From assembly GCA_002897115.2 (NCBI GenBank), contig BCIH01000008.1:669330-733329 (forward strand): a stretch of 64,000 bases of DNA, in the 5' to 3' direction. The position numbers and the translations under genes were made by a program. Origin of the DNA: Prototheca cutis (Eukaryota > Chlorophyta > Trebouxiophyceae > Chlorellales > Chlorellaceae). This document shows positions 1 through 10,495 of the stretch, in pieces. The notes beneath the pieces are model-generated. The model saw nothing but the letters and a program-made list of their open reading frames with translations, was not told the origin of the DNA and did no database searches. Each line of letters begins with the position of its first letter. Position 1 is the stretch's first letter.

Positions 1-1801
1 TGGCACACCGCGACAACAACATTCGCTACGTCGCGCTGCAGACGCTGGCGGCCGTCGCGGGGAGCGAGCCGGCCGCCGTGCAGCGCCACCGCGCGACGGT
101 CGTAGACTGCGTTCGGGACGGCGACGCCAGCATCCGTCGGGCCGCACTGGAACTGGTCGTCGCGCTGGTGAACGAAGGGAACGTGGTTCAACTGGCCGAC
201 GAACTCGTCGCGTATCTCGGCACCTGCGAGCCATCGTTCCGGCGGGAGATTGCCGCGAAGATTGTGGCGCTGGCGGGCAAGTTTGCCCCGTCCCCGGCGT
301 GGTACCTGGACACCATGACGGCTGCGCTCCGCGCCGCGGGCGCCTCGCTGGGCGACGACGCCGTGGCCGGGCTGGTGAAGTGCGTGTGCGACAACCCCCC
401 GCTGCGACGTGACGCCGCCCGCAGGATGTACGCTGTGCTGATGGACGTCGGGCCGGAGCAGGCCCCTGACGCCCTGGCCCGCGCCGCAGCCTGGTGCATC
501 GGCGAGGCCGCAGACCTGATGGTCACCACGAATGTCGTTTGTGGAGCAGGTAGTGGTGGTGGTGCAGCGGGTTTGGGTTTGCTGGGGGATGATGCCGACG
601 ACCTGGGGAGCATTGTCATCGTCGATGCCAAGGTCGACACTGTGGCACCCACCAAGGATGACGGCACCATCACGCCGGACGACGCCCTCAACGCGCTCCG
701 CGGCATCCTCCGGTGAGTGCGACTGATTTTTTTTTAAATTGTCGTTTAGGGACTCGGAGTTTTGCTTCCTTCGTAGGGTTTGTGCGCATGCGGGCACTGG
801 CAGGTTTTGCTGTCGTCGACAACGCTCGCACGACTGCAATGATTCGCCCAACGATAAGTCGATCAAACAATCACTTCGACAGGCGGCGTGACCAGACGCT
901 GGCGGCTCGAGAAATGGCGCTGACGGCGGTGGCGCGACTGGGCGTGCGCCTGCCCGCGCTGGCCCCCGCGGCCGCCAAGGTGCTGACCTCTTATGGCCGC
1001 TCGCCCGCGCCCGAGCTCCAGACGCGGGCAGTGGAGTATGGCCGTTTGAGTTCTGCGCCGGGCCAGCTGGCATCTGCAGTGCTGGAGCCCATCCCGGCCA
1101 GCACCGAGGACGAAGCTGGTGCTGGTGTACCGGGGTCAACTGACCAGCCCGCGCGTGTCGTTGACGCTTCAGCCGTGCTCTCCACCTCCAAGGACCCCGC
1201 CGCCGATCTGGCCAGTCTGCTGGGTCTGGACATCGATGGAGGGCAAGTTGGTGGAGCTGGGTCGGTCGCTGGTAGTAGCGGTGCGGCTGCTGCGTTGGTG
1301 GACCCTCTCGCCGCTCTTGGGCTCGGCGGCGGTAGTAGCGGGCCTGCCGCCACTGTTGCACCACCTGCAATTGACCCTCTTGCGGGTCTGTTTGGATCGA
1401 CGGCAAGCCCAGCGAGCATTTCAACTCCTGCCTCGCCGCCGCCAGCCGTAGTGCAGGCGTACGACAAGCACGGTGTGCGTGTGTCCATCGAGGCCGTTCG
1501 GCCGCTGGGCGGTGAGCCTGGCGCAGCCGAGTTGACTGCCCGCGTCAGCTCGGCGCGCTCACTAAATCATTGGGTGCTGCAGGCTGCAGTGCCGCGGTTT
1601 GCGACCTTGCGCCTGGCACCGCCTAGTGCCAGTTCGCTCGCGGGCCCAGGCGAGACGCTGACGCAGAAGCTGCATGTCGTCAACTCCCAGGCAGGCCAGC
1701 GGCCGCTGGCCCTGCGTCTGCGTCTGTCGTTCAAGCTCGACGGCGCCGACCAGCCCATCGCTGACCAGGTGGAGGTCTCAGGATTTCCGTCCGGGTTTTG
1801 A
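1..1801 (+). CDS. AP1G: AP-1 complex subunit gamma (gamma-adaptin), 3' part
   Basis: Large subunit of the AP-1 clathrin adaptor, which sorts cargo at the trans-Golgi and endosomes. The gene enters from outside the window, open in frame from base 3. Exons are 1-713 and 896-1801, joined in phase after donor GTGAGT and acceptor CAG. Exon 1 carries the end of the alpha-solenoid trunk, with the family stretches NNIRYVAL, QRHRATVVDCVRDGD and AAWCIGEAADLMV. Exon 2 starts TLAAREMALTAV (last trunk helices), then a low-complexity Gly/Ala/Ser hinge (about 1180-1440), then a C-terminal gamma-ear domain ending at the TGA at 1799. AP-1 gamma fits better than AP-2 alpha or AP-3/4 because of the QRHR motif and the single ear. 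The start and clathrin-binding detail lie outside or are unclear. Confidence 0.88.
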
Positions 1802-2103
1802 GCCACTGTTGCTGTTGGTTGAATTCAGTGTGTGCGTTATGCCTTCCCTGTGCCCATGTGCACTGCAATGCCTCCCAGCCAACCTTCAACACCCCTTCCC
1901 CCCTTTGAGCCTTGGCCTTTCGACATGCATTGCACACAGCATTGACACTCTTTAAGATGTAGGAAGTGTGGGGTTCAGTGTGTAGAATTCTTGCAGAGGT
2001 AATGGCGACCGTCCTCTTGGGTGGTGGCATCTGCTCACGTGCCCGACGTATCACATATCACAACGACAAGCACGGCATCGGCACTCACCCCACCACTGTA
2101 CCG
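1802..2103. other. Convergent intergenic spacer (AP1G / GPN3 3' ends)
   Basis: About 300 bases between two convergent stop codons. It should hold both 3' UTRs. I see no ORF with recognisable homology and no clear TGTAA polyadenylation motif on the AP1G side. Confidence 0.5.
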
Positions 2104-4024
2104 CTAGTCCACCCATGCCTGTTGCTCCAGCTCGTCATCTGGAAAGTCACCATACTCGGTCTGCCGGACCTCTTGGTCCTCGCCATACTGCATTTTATTC
2201 AATTTGTTTTGCAAGTGTGTCAGAGTCTGTCGTCCTAGTTTAAGGGGGGGACCAAGCTCGCTGGTTGGTGACGGGGAAAACCCTCAAGTACAAAAATCCC
2301 CCATCCGACAATGACAGAGAACATACCACCTGCACCCAACCAGAACAGCAACAGCAATGACAGGCAACCTGGATGGCGGTGTCGACTTGGAGCAGGGCAG
2401 CCTCGATGGAGTCCTCGTCTGAGATGTCCAGGGGCGTAAAGGAAACCATGGCAAACTCGTCCAGCAAGTTCACAATCACGTCGTTGAGCGCAGACATGCG
2501 GCGGACTGTGCTGTTTGTCAGCGCGTGCCGAAGCTCCAGTGCATCTGGGAACAGGTGCACCTCCAGCGATTCCTACACCAGGAACGCGGGTTGCCTTGAT
2601 CAGCCAGGGGAGTTTGCTCCAGCACGAGCGCNCCCGCAANCCCGCCCGCCTCACCTCCAGTACGCTGCATCCCCTGCTCACCATCGACCACGCACCTTGT
2701 TCTCGACGATGTCAACTTTCGTGAGCATGTTGACGTGGGGCAGCTCCAGCTGGACCATGGCTGACAGCGCCGCCAGGCAACCCGCCACAAACTTGGGCGG
2801 CTCTGCGACAAACTGCGCATCCATGCAGTACACCTGTGTATTTTGTGTGTGTGTGTGTGTAGGGGGGGGGGGGGGGGGGGGGGGGGGATAAGAGCGCCGG
2901 GCAAGGGATGGCAACACGAGTCAGATCATTTGCGATACCAGCATGCATCAAACAACCTCGGCAACTCGACGCAGACGTCATTGTCGAGTTTCTTTCCCCA
3001 GACGGCACTGCACCTGACAAACTGACCTTGCCAACCAACACATCCAAGCCAATGCTCAACCCCCCTCCCCCCAATTGTTGTATCCAAGCGCACCGCACAG
3101 ACATTCCAGCCGTCCCGTTTCAGGAAGTCGACAAACGTCCGGAACACGGAGACGTGGGAGTACAGCTCTATCTGCCCAGGGCAATCGAAGAGCAGGTAGT
3201 CGTCCTCGCCATAACCCTGTGGACATGAGTTCCAATGACCTTCAATTATGTCAGGTAGTATGTATGTCATGGTTGGCTGCCACCAACGCTGCAATGCAGC
3301 ACACCCACCTCCAGTTCCTCTGTGAGCCACTCTTCCAAGTTGTCCTCCAAGTATTCCATGCAGTACAGGAGACCCCTGCAGCCAAAATGTGTGTGCTTGT
3401 GTCTGTGTGCGTGTGCGTGTGTTGAGGTGGAGGGGTGGGGGGTATTTGAAGCATGCATTGCTAGAGACTGCAAATGTGGGTAAGCTTCCAGGCCCCCATC
3501 GCATGCATGCCGGCACCAGACCCACACAGAGCCTGCTTAACTTCTCCATCAACCTCTTAACGAAACCCTCACCCATTGGGTCCCAGGCCAAGCTCCTCCG
3601 CGGCGTCGTCAAGGGTGATCAAATCTCGCACGTCAATGGAGACAGGGTACTTGAAGTGCTCCGCCGCGGGATCTGCACAGATAGAGGTGTCCAGGTCAGA
3701 CGCCAGCGAACTCTGTTCAGCCCATGAAAGAATGCACCCGCAGAAAGAAAAATACTGCCAACAAACTCCAGACCTAGGTTCACAACATGGACGGATCTTC
3801 CTAGAGTGTCGCAGTGTGCCTTGATGGTCTCACAGTAGGTGGACTGCAGCGTGCAGAGGTCCGTGGGGCAGACAGTTCAGTGTTCTTGATGCTCCATTTA
3901 CTGACAGCGTGCCGGCCCAGGAGAACGATAATCGCATCGCTGCAACGACGCCAAACTGTCCCTACAACAACATACATACTTTGCCGCAGCCAGCAGGCCC
4001 GATGACGAGCTGTGCATACTTCAT
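2104..4024 (-). CDS. GPN3: GPN-loop GTPase 3
   Basis: Cytosolic GPN-loop GTPase of the family that assembles and imports RNA polymerase II. Eight exons, read right to left: 4024-3980, 3843-3774, 3672-3573, 3375-3309, 3216-3094, 2833-2696, 2572-2369, 2187-2104; total 276 aa, normal for GPN3 (about 280). The protein starts [16 protein letters not shown] (P-loop, split by intron 1). It continues [16 protein letters not shown], the GPN loop LGLGPNGG, the G3 motif [14 protein letters not shown], and NMLTKVD as the base-specificity motif; it ends QQAWVD. The short first exon, start context and conserved P-loop fix the start. GPN3 is preferred to GPN2 because of the CMEYLEDN and [10 protein letters not shown] regions. 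Intron 5 contains a (GT)n plus G26 tract. Two ambiguous bases (2632, 2640) lie in the intron between exons 6 and 7. Confidence 0.93.
2834..2887. repeat. (GT)n followed by a G26 homopolymer in a GPN3 intron
   Basis: Simple repeat: TG dinucleotides then G from 2862 to 2887. In the sense of GPN3 this is a C-run followed by CA repeats just before the CAG acceptor. Its true length is probably uncertain in the assembly. Confidence 0.85.
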
Positions 4025-4400
4025 TCGACCTGCATGCGCTGTTGCCTGGGTGTTTGTGCCGAACGGCCAGGGGAGTCCTCACAGCACGCAAGACATATGC
4101 TGCGGTGTCTTCGTCCGGTTAAAAAAAGTTAATTTCATTCGAGAGCTGCACACATGTCTCATGCATGGAGCACATGGGCTGGCTGGCTGGCTGGCTGGCT
4201 GTGGGATCGTTTCCGCTAAACGCCACCGCCGGAATGGCGAGCGGGTGTAGCGTGGCTAATATCCGTTCTGCTGGGCCTCCACCCCGAAACGGCCAGAAAC
4301 CCGAAAGCCGATCAAATCCGTCACAGAACTACATGTTCTTTGGCCAAATTGACGACCATAGTGGGTTGATTGCGGGGAGGAGCAGGCTCGTGCAGCCGAT
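4025..4400. promoter_or_regulatory. Divergent promoter region of GPN3 (-) and OEP24-like gene (+)
   Basis: The 376 bases between two divergent start codons must hold both promoters and 5' UTRs. A (GGCT)n tetranucleotide stretch lies at about 4166-4200. No TATA box or other named element is obvious. Confidence 0.5.
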
Positions 4401-5481
4401 ATGACGTCGACAGCTGCTGCGGCACTGTCGCTAAAGAACTTCAACAACAATGGCGTGCCCTCCAGTCACGATGCATCGGTAGGAAGCCAATGCATGGTTT
4501 CACACTTGTATGCAATGCTGGAGCATGGCTGGGTCGCTGCGTGCCTGGCGGCAGCCCCCACCCACTCGCCTCCGCCCTTCACCCCGCTCGCCAGATTGCC
4601 ACCTCGCTGAGGAAGAAGATCGATGACACCACCTTCACCCTGGCCTTCACTGACTCGAGCCTGAGGGAGCCCAAGCTGGGCAAGGGCGTCATTCTGGGCC
4701 TGGAGAAGCCCCTGGCAGGTGGGGAGGAGTTGTGATTGACAGCATCTGATCTGCCGCCGGCGCCACTGTCGAAAGCCAGCTTGCACCGATGCCGACCCAC
4801 TCTGGGAGCGCCACACACACACGCATACCCAAATACACACACTGACGCACAGAGGGCCTGAAACTGAACTTGGCATATGATGTGGGCAAGCGCAACCCCA
4901 GTGCCGTGGTGACCCTGAACCGGAGCGTGCGGGGTGCCGACGCGCAGCTGCGTGCGACGTACCGGCGGGCTGGCGATGTTTTGATCCTGGACCAGCAGTG
5001 GAAGCTGGACAAGGCCACCACCCTGGCCGGCAGCTACAACTTTGCCAATGAGGAGGCGGCGGTGTCGATGACCCGCACGCACGGGCCGTGGACCGCCCAC
5101 GGTGCCTACAATTTTGCAAAGGACTCTGTGCTCCTCGATGTCAAGCGCAGAGCAGGGCCCGACACGGTGGGCGTCAGCTACCAGCCCCGTGAAGACGCGG
5201 CCACGCTCCACTGGAGCCGGAAACCCATCCGGGTGCGTCGGGTTTTAGATCTTTCTTCCCCCTTTTTTTTTTTGGGAGGGGGGCGGCTGAAGGAAGTCTG
5301 TGTGGTGCACTCTCTTTCTGCAATGCAGTCGCACTTACATGCGAGCCAGTTGGAGTCAATGAGGTGCCCCAATGACATCCACCCACCACAGGCATCCCTC
5401 CGGGCCTCCAACGTCTCCGGCCGCCCAGCCTGGTCTAACCTGTCGGCCAGCATTGTGGCCACCCACGAGTTCGACTTGTGA
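4401..5481 (+). CDS. OEP24-like chloroplast outer envelope pore protein
   Basis: Probable beta-barrel solute pore of the plastid outer envelope (OEP24 type). Four exons: 4401-4478, 4595-4718, 4853-5232, 5392-5481; 223 aa, close to the roughly 210 aa of plant OEP24. The fit rests on the C-terminal half: a GVSYQPREDAATLHWSRK segment resembles the conserved xxSYQ...LxWSR region. The end, LSASIVATHEFDL, resembles the terminal beta-strand of plant OEP24. The rest alternates polar and hydrophobic residues, as in a barrel. No signal peptide is seen, which is normal for outer envelope proteins. A TGTAA motif at 5551-5555, 70 bases after the stop, fits a green-algal polyadenylation signal. The family call is from short conserved segments only, and VDAC-like porins are the alternative. 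Confidence 0.62.
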
Positions 5482-5729
5482 GCCGGCACGGACCATTCCC
5501 AGACGTGCCTGGTCTTTCAACGCTGTGCTGATCTGCTAGGCACCCTGCCATGTAATACTCTCGTTGCGCAGTACAACAGGGGCTTGGAGGGGAATTAGAG
5601 AACATCGTGCAGGGCCGCGATGGCGCACGCATGCGTCTCCACTGCTGGAGTCGGTGGCAAGGCAGGGCGACAGCCAAGCGGCTCATCTCGTCACAGTGAG
5701 CCAACTTTAGATGCCGATGCACATCGCTG

Positions 5730-6706
5730 TCACGCCGAAGTGCTACGCTCTGCTACGAGCCTCCCATCCCGCGCATGGCCCCGATTGTTCATGGCCTGCT
5801 TGGCGTCTGGCAGAGCAGAGGCATGCACCGCTTGTTTCGCGCCTTGCACCGCGCCGAGCGCTCCGGCTTGCGCGCGTTCCTTGCTTTCCAGCAGGCTCAT
5901 GCTTTGCATCCAGGCCAGCGCATCGCCCCGGCCCCGGTCAATCAGGGCTGTGACGGTGTCCTCGTCGGGGGGCTTCAGCGCCCAATTCACCATGTCTGCG
6001 AGGCTGTGGGCCCAGGGCTTAAAACTGTCGGGGCTGATGCCGATGCGGTAGACGGGGGACAGCTGGCGAGAGGGGAAACAGCACACCCGCACGCCCACGG
6101 TGCCGGGAGGCAGAGGGATGAAGTTGGTCAGCCCGCCGTCCAGCACGTAGTGGCCCCGGAAGCTGGTCAGAAGCTCGCCATCCAGCCAGTACGGCAGGTG
6201 ACAGCTAGCCAGCAGCGCCGAGATCAGATCCTCCCGGCTTGTGAATTGTGAGACCAGCAGCGGGTGCATCACGGGAAAGGCCCGGGTGATGCCAATCTGC
6301 AAGGGAAGGGGGGGGGGTTGCTGATTGAGACACCTTGACCATGCCATGCATGCCTTGGATGCAGTGGTTGCAACTGGCATTTCATAAACGATCCAGGTTT
6401 TTCACACACCAATCGATGTCCCTTTTTGCCATCGAAAACAATCGCAATCCGAATCACTGAAGTTCCACAGCACTCGAACATCCCGGCGTACAAAGGCACG
6501 GCCGGTGCATCGTTTGTGAGCATCGGGGGGAAGGCCTTCATGAAGGTACTTGGCGACGACATGGCCCAGCCGACCGCGTGTTCCATTGTTTCTGCAATCA
6601 GCCATCACTGCCAGTGTCCAGTCCATGATCTGGGACATGCTCATGCCAGAGGCAATGCTGGCAGCAAGCAGCGAGCCGGCCGATGCACCGCCCAGCTTCA
6701 CACCCT
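5730..6706 (-). CDS. Patatin-like phospholipase (PNPLA), 5' end missing
   Basis: Lipid acyl hydrolase of the patatin family. Two secure exons: 6706-6492 and 6296-5730. The first contains the nucleophile elbow GGASAGSL (GxSxG), followed by LPPDAHKRCTGRAF. The second contains FTSREDLISALLASCHLPYW and the catalytic-Asp motif LDGGLTNF, then a C-terminal tail to the stop at 5730-5732. Splicing of GRAF to IGITRAFP restores the family pattern. Phase permits a tiny upstream exon at 6858-6827 that would give GFLLLDIITEG before the elbow. No exon with the expected FSGxG oxyanion-hole motif is found, because the region upstream is a poly-G tract. So the active-site Ser and Asp are visible but the N-terminus is not. 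Location and substrate are unknown. Confidence 0.8.
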
Positions 6707-6719
6707 CTGAAGAGTTGCG

Positions 6720-6721
<2 letters not shown>

Positions 6722-6759
<38 letters not shown>

Positions 6760-6761
6760 GT

Positions 6762-6801
<40 letters not shown>
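6722..6801. repeat. About 80-base G homopolymer tract, interrupted by TGT
   Basis: G from 6722 to 6758, TGT, then G to 6801. It separates two head-to-head genes that both lack their 5' exons. A run like this is prone to sequencing collapse or false joins. Confidence 0.9.
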
Positions 6802-6804
<3 letters not shown>

Positions 6805-6972
6805 AGGTCCATGCATGATGAGCGACCAGTGATGATGTCCAGAAGCAGGAACCCATCCCTGCAGGGCCTGGGGTGCCTGCCTTGCCTTGGCCAGTCACAG
6901 CTCAGCCCGGCGCACCCCTTTCAAACACCACCCCACCTCACCTGCCATTCGACCACCCCCACATGCACACAG

Positions 6973-8294
6973 CTGTGGCGTCGGTCGAAAAAGTCGACGA
7001 CGGGCTCCATTCCCGAGTACGACGAAGAAAACCCGGCGCCAGTCTCAGAGCCGGCCAGCTGCAAGGGAACCCCACGTGCCGGGCACGAACCCGTCGGCGC
7101 GGTCTGGCCTGCTCCGGGTGCTGCTGTTGCCGATGGAGCCACCGGCATGCCTGCTACCGCACCAGCCGCCGGGCAGCCACGACCGGGCACACCCAGCACA
7201 GCTTCTAAAGACAGCGGACTGGGATCGCGGAACTCTTCGCAGCCCAGCACGCCACGCATGGCCGGGCAGCACCGCAGTGGCGGCGGAACCGCCGCCACTG
7301 CGGCGCCGCCCTGCTCCGGCGCAGGCGCGCGGCGAAGACTAGAATCAACCTTGCCCGGTCCGGGGGCGGTGGCAAAGAATGACGCGGTGCTGCATCGCGA
7401 CCCCACTCTCCTCCTCCGCAGTTCGGGCACATCATCGCTCAGCCGTCGCTCCGGGGCCTCTCACCGCTCTTTGGGTTCCCACCAAACTGCTGCGGGTGCT
7501 GCTGGCGGCGGCGGTCACAAGGCAAGCGGCGGCGGGGCCATCCCCGTGCCTCCCAGTCCCACGCACACGGCTGTGACTGCAGGAATGGGCGGTGGCCGGG
7601 CCAGCATCATGGCACCGGTCAACCCGAGTGACGTGTTTGTGGCCGAACTGGCGGAAGGCGACCCAAAGGTGCTCCGCAAATCAGCGCAACGGACCAGCAC
7701 GACGCAGGCGCGCGCCGCGGTGAACTCGGCGCATGCGGTCAAGCAGAAAAACGTCGCCGGCGGCGGACGAATGCATGGGATTGGTCCTGGCGCTGGCGAC
7801 AACGGCGCGGTTGGCGCTGGGTCTTCGTCATCGTCAGGCTTTCGGCAGCAGCAGGCGCTGCGGCTGGCGCAGATGGAAAAGTACATCCGGAAGAATGCGC
7901 TGCAAGTGACGTTTCGTGACGAGCTCAGCCAGGCTGAGCGGCGGGAGGTCGTCTCAACAGAGCTGGAAGCCAAGAAACTGGCATTCTACCTGTTTTGGAA
8001 CGTCAAGGCTGACTATGCGCGGCCAAACATCACGCGGGAGGACCTGGCGGACCTGGTGCCCGCGCGCAACGTGTCAGCAGCCTTTGATTTGCTGGATGTC
8101 GACGGCGATGGCGTGATCACCAGCCAGGACGTCTGCACAGCCATCATGGGCGTCTTCCGAGAACGAGAGAACCTGGCGGCCTCGTTGACAGACACCAAGG
8201 GCGTGGTGTCCACGCTGGAAACCATGGTCGGCGTCGTCCTCCACATCTTTATGTTTTTCATGTACCTTGTCATCTTTGGGGTGGGTGGCTGGTT

Positions 8295-8378
<84 letters not shown>

Positions 8379-9752
8379 CGGGGGGGATTCTGTTTTGCTC
8401 AGCGTGTCTGCTGTTTGAAATTGGGATCAGCAGGGTGAGGCCCTGTGGTGGTACGGGAATGCTCTCTCCCCACGCGAGATGCTGTTCCTAGCATGGACTG
8501 CGTGCCGTCAATGACCGCAGTGCCACCTCACTCACCCATGTGACCCATTCCTTCCCAATAGGTCAATGTCATGAACTTTTACGTGACCTTCTCCTCCATG
8601 ATCCTGGCCTTTTCCTTTATCTTCCAGCAGAGTCTGAGGATGGTGCGTGGGTGGCTGAGGGATTGATGTGGGTCTCTTCCACCTGTTTGGATAGGACTGC
8701 CTGCATGGGGTTTGATCATCATCAAAGAGAGGTTGACTGCTGCTGTGCTGGGTCTCTTCCTTCAAGGGTCGATACGGAAGCACCCCTCTCCAAATCGGTG
8801 TCGCATCCACACCCTGACCAGCCGACCGATCAGGCCAATCACCCTGAACACAGATTTATGAAAACGCTGTTTTCCTCTTTGTCATCCACCCTTACGACAT
8901 CGGCGACACACTGCTAGTGGACGGAGAACAGCTTCGGGTAAGTTGTGTCTGGGGGAGGTTTGAGACTGTTCCAAGGGGCCAGGCCTGCCATTCATTGCCA
9001 GCAACCCAATCACTTGCAAGCCCTTCCCACTAGCAACACCGCACCACTGGCGCCACGGCCAACAACCCACGTCGCTGCAGGTGGACGCGATCAACATCAC
9101 ATACACCACGGTGACCAATTCCTCCAACTCCCAACTGTGGTACCCGAACGACAAGCTCAGGGTTTCACCCTTTATTAATTTGACAAACTCGGGTAACCGC
9201 TCCGTGTCCTTCAATGTTGCCCTGGACATCGACACGCCGCTGAGCGTCATCGAAGAGGCTCGGGCCGCCGCCTGCACCGTGTACGCGGCGCACCCCAAGG
9301 AGTTTGCCAGTGAGCCAAACGCCCAGCTGCTGACGGCCGATGACCCGCTCCGCTTTGCCCTCGAGGTCAGCTGGACGCTGAGCCACCCGGGTGTGGATCT
9401 GGGCCGTTGTGCCCGTATCCGGACAGCTGTCGCCTCGGCGGTGTACCGTCGTCTCGCGGAGTTGGGCGTGCGCTGCAGCGCGCCGCCCGTCCGTGCCCCA
9501 GGCCTTGAACCCTACGACCCCGAAGGCATAGGCGAACTGCACAAGCACCTCCGTCGTGGTGGCGGCTCCTCTGGAGGAAACGGGGCTGCCGCGGCGCCCC
9601 TGCCGCCAGCCGCCGCCTTTGCCTCCTCGGCCGCCGCCGGCAGCGTGGACGCGGCGGCAAACCAGCGCACGCAGGCGGGGCTGGCGGCCGGGGTCACGGC
9701 CGCACAGGCCGCCATGGCACCGGCGATCGCCGGCGCGACGCTGTTCATGTGA
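6973..9752 (+). CDS. MscS-like mechanosensitive ion channel with EF-hand, 5' end missing
   Basis: Ion channel of the plant MSL10-type MscS family. Supported exons: 6973-8280, 8562-8642, 8854-8937, 9081-9752 (715 codons, stop at 9750). The first exon begins after a C-rich CACACAG acceptor and encodes a Ser/Gly/Ala-rich cytosolic segment. It then has a canonical EF-hand loop LDVDGDGVITSQDV (about 8089-8130) and a transmembrane helix VGVVLHIFMFFMYLVIFG. Exon 2 is the pore-lining helix; exon 3 has VIHPYDIGDTLLVDGEQL, the signature following the MscS pore; exon 4 is the cytoplasmic beta domain and a low-complexity tail. MSL10-type proteins have four further N-terminal helices; these are absent here, because the sequence upstream is the poly-G tract and then the antisense patatin gene. 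Intron 1 contains a (GT)40 tract. Confidence 0.85.
8297..8377. repeat. (GT)40 microsatellite in the intron of the MscS-like gene
   Basis: Perfect GT dinucleotide array near the 5' end of intron 1 (8281-8561). It matches the GT-rich bias at the 5' ends of introns in this genome. Confidence 0.95.
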
Positions 9753-10495
9753 TGAAGCACGCATCCCTGCATGCAATACCTCCCCTCATCAGCAGCAAGA
9801 TCAATGACCGCCGCCGACTGTCCAAACGGTGCATGACCATGCACATTTGCTTTCAGCGCTCTTGTCTCCCTCATCTTGCCCGCGGTTTTGGCCACGCAGC
9901 GCCGGGTGGGGGATTGTTCATTCTTTCTTTCATCATGCTCAATTCATCGCGAGGGACCCTTAGAAACAAACCCCCCATGTTCCCCGCGATACTTCATCTC
10001 CTACGCTACAAATAAAACAATTCGGTTTGCACGCACAAGCGGCCGCATCCTTTCTCCAGTGCGCGGCGATCATGCACTCGTGCTCTGTCCCCGGTGCCCC
10101 TGTCCATCTGATTCTTGATTCATCGGCCAAACGCCTGCTGTAAAGAGCTCAGCCCAAGGCTACCCTTATGGTGTACTAGGAAACTGCAGAGCCCAGCCAG
10201 ATCCACGCACGCATGCCCCCTTGCTCCCTGTGCTGTCCATCAGCCTTGTGCTGACACCGGTGTTGCAGCCCAAAACCCATGCGGCTAGTCATCAACAAAC
10301 AGTCCAGCTCGACCCTCATCTCCTGGCCTGCAGCGCATGACGAAAATCTCCGCTACATCGGCCAGAGAAAGAACATGTATTGACAAAGGGGCAAGGCCAC
10401 GGTGAGGCGGTGGCAGTGACAGCTGTGAGGACGGGGAAGGATCCACTCTCGGCGCAGTCATGTGCCGGGGAGGGTTTCCTCTCCCACCCACTCGC
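9753..10495. other. Convergent intergenic region, no gene seen
   Basis: 743 bases between the convergent stops of the MscS-like channel and ATP synthase d. An AATAAA-like string occurs at about 10011-10016. No ORF has family resemblance. Confidence 0.5.

Noticed and set aside
6550..6972. Extension of the MscS-like reading frame upstream through the poly-G tract
   Set aside because: It would encode a run of glycines and overlaps the secure patatin exon on the other strand. A C-rich CACACAG acceptor at 6972 is a better start for the exon.
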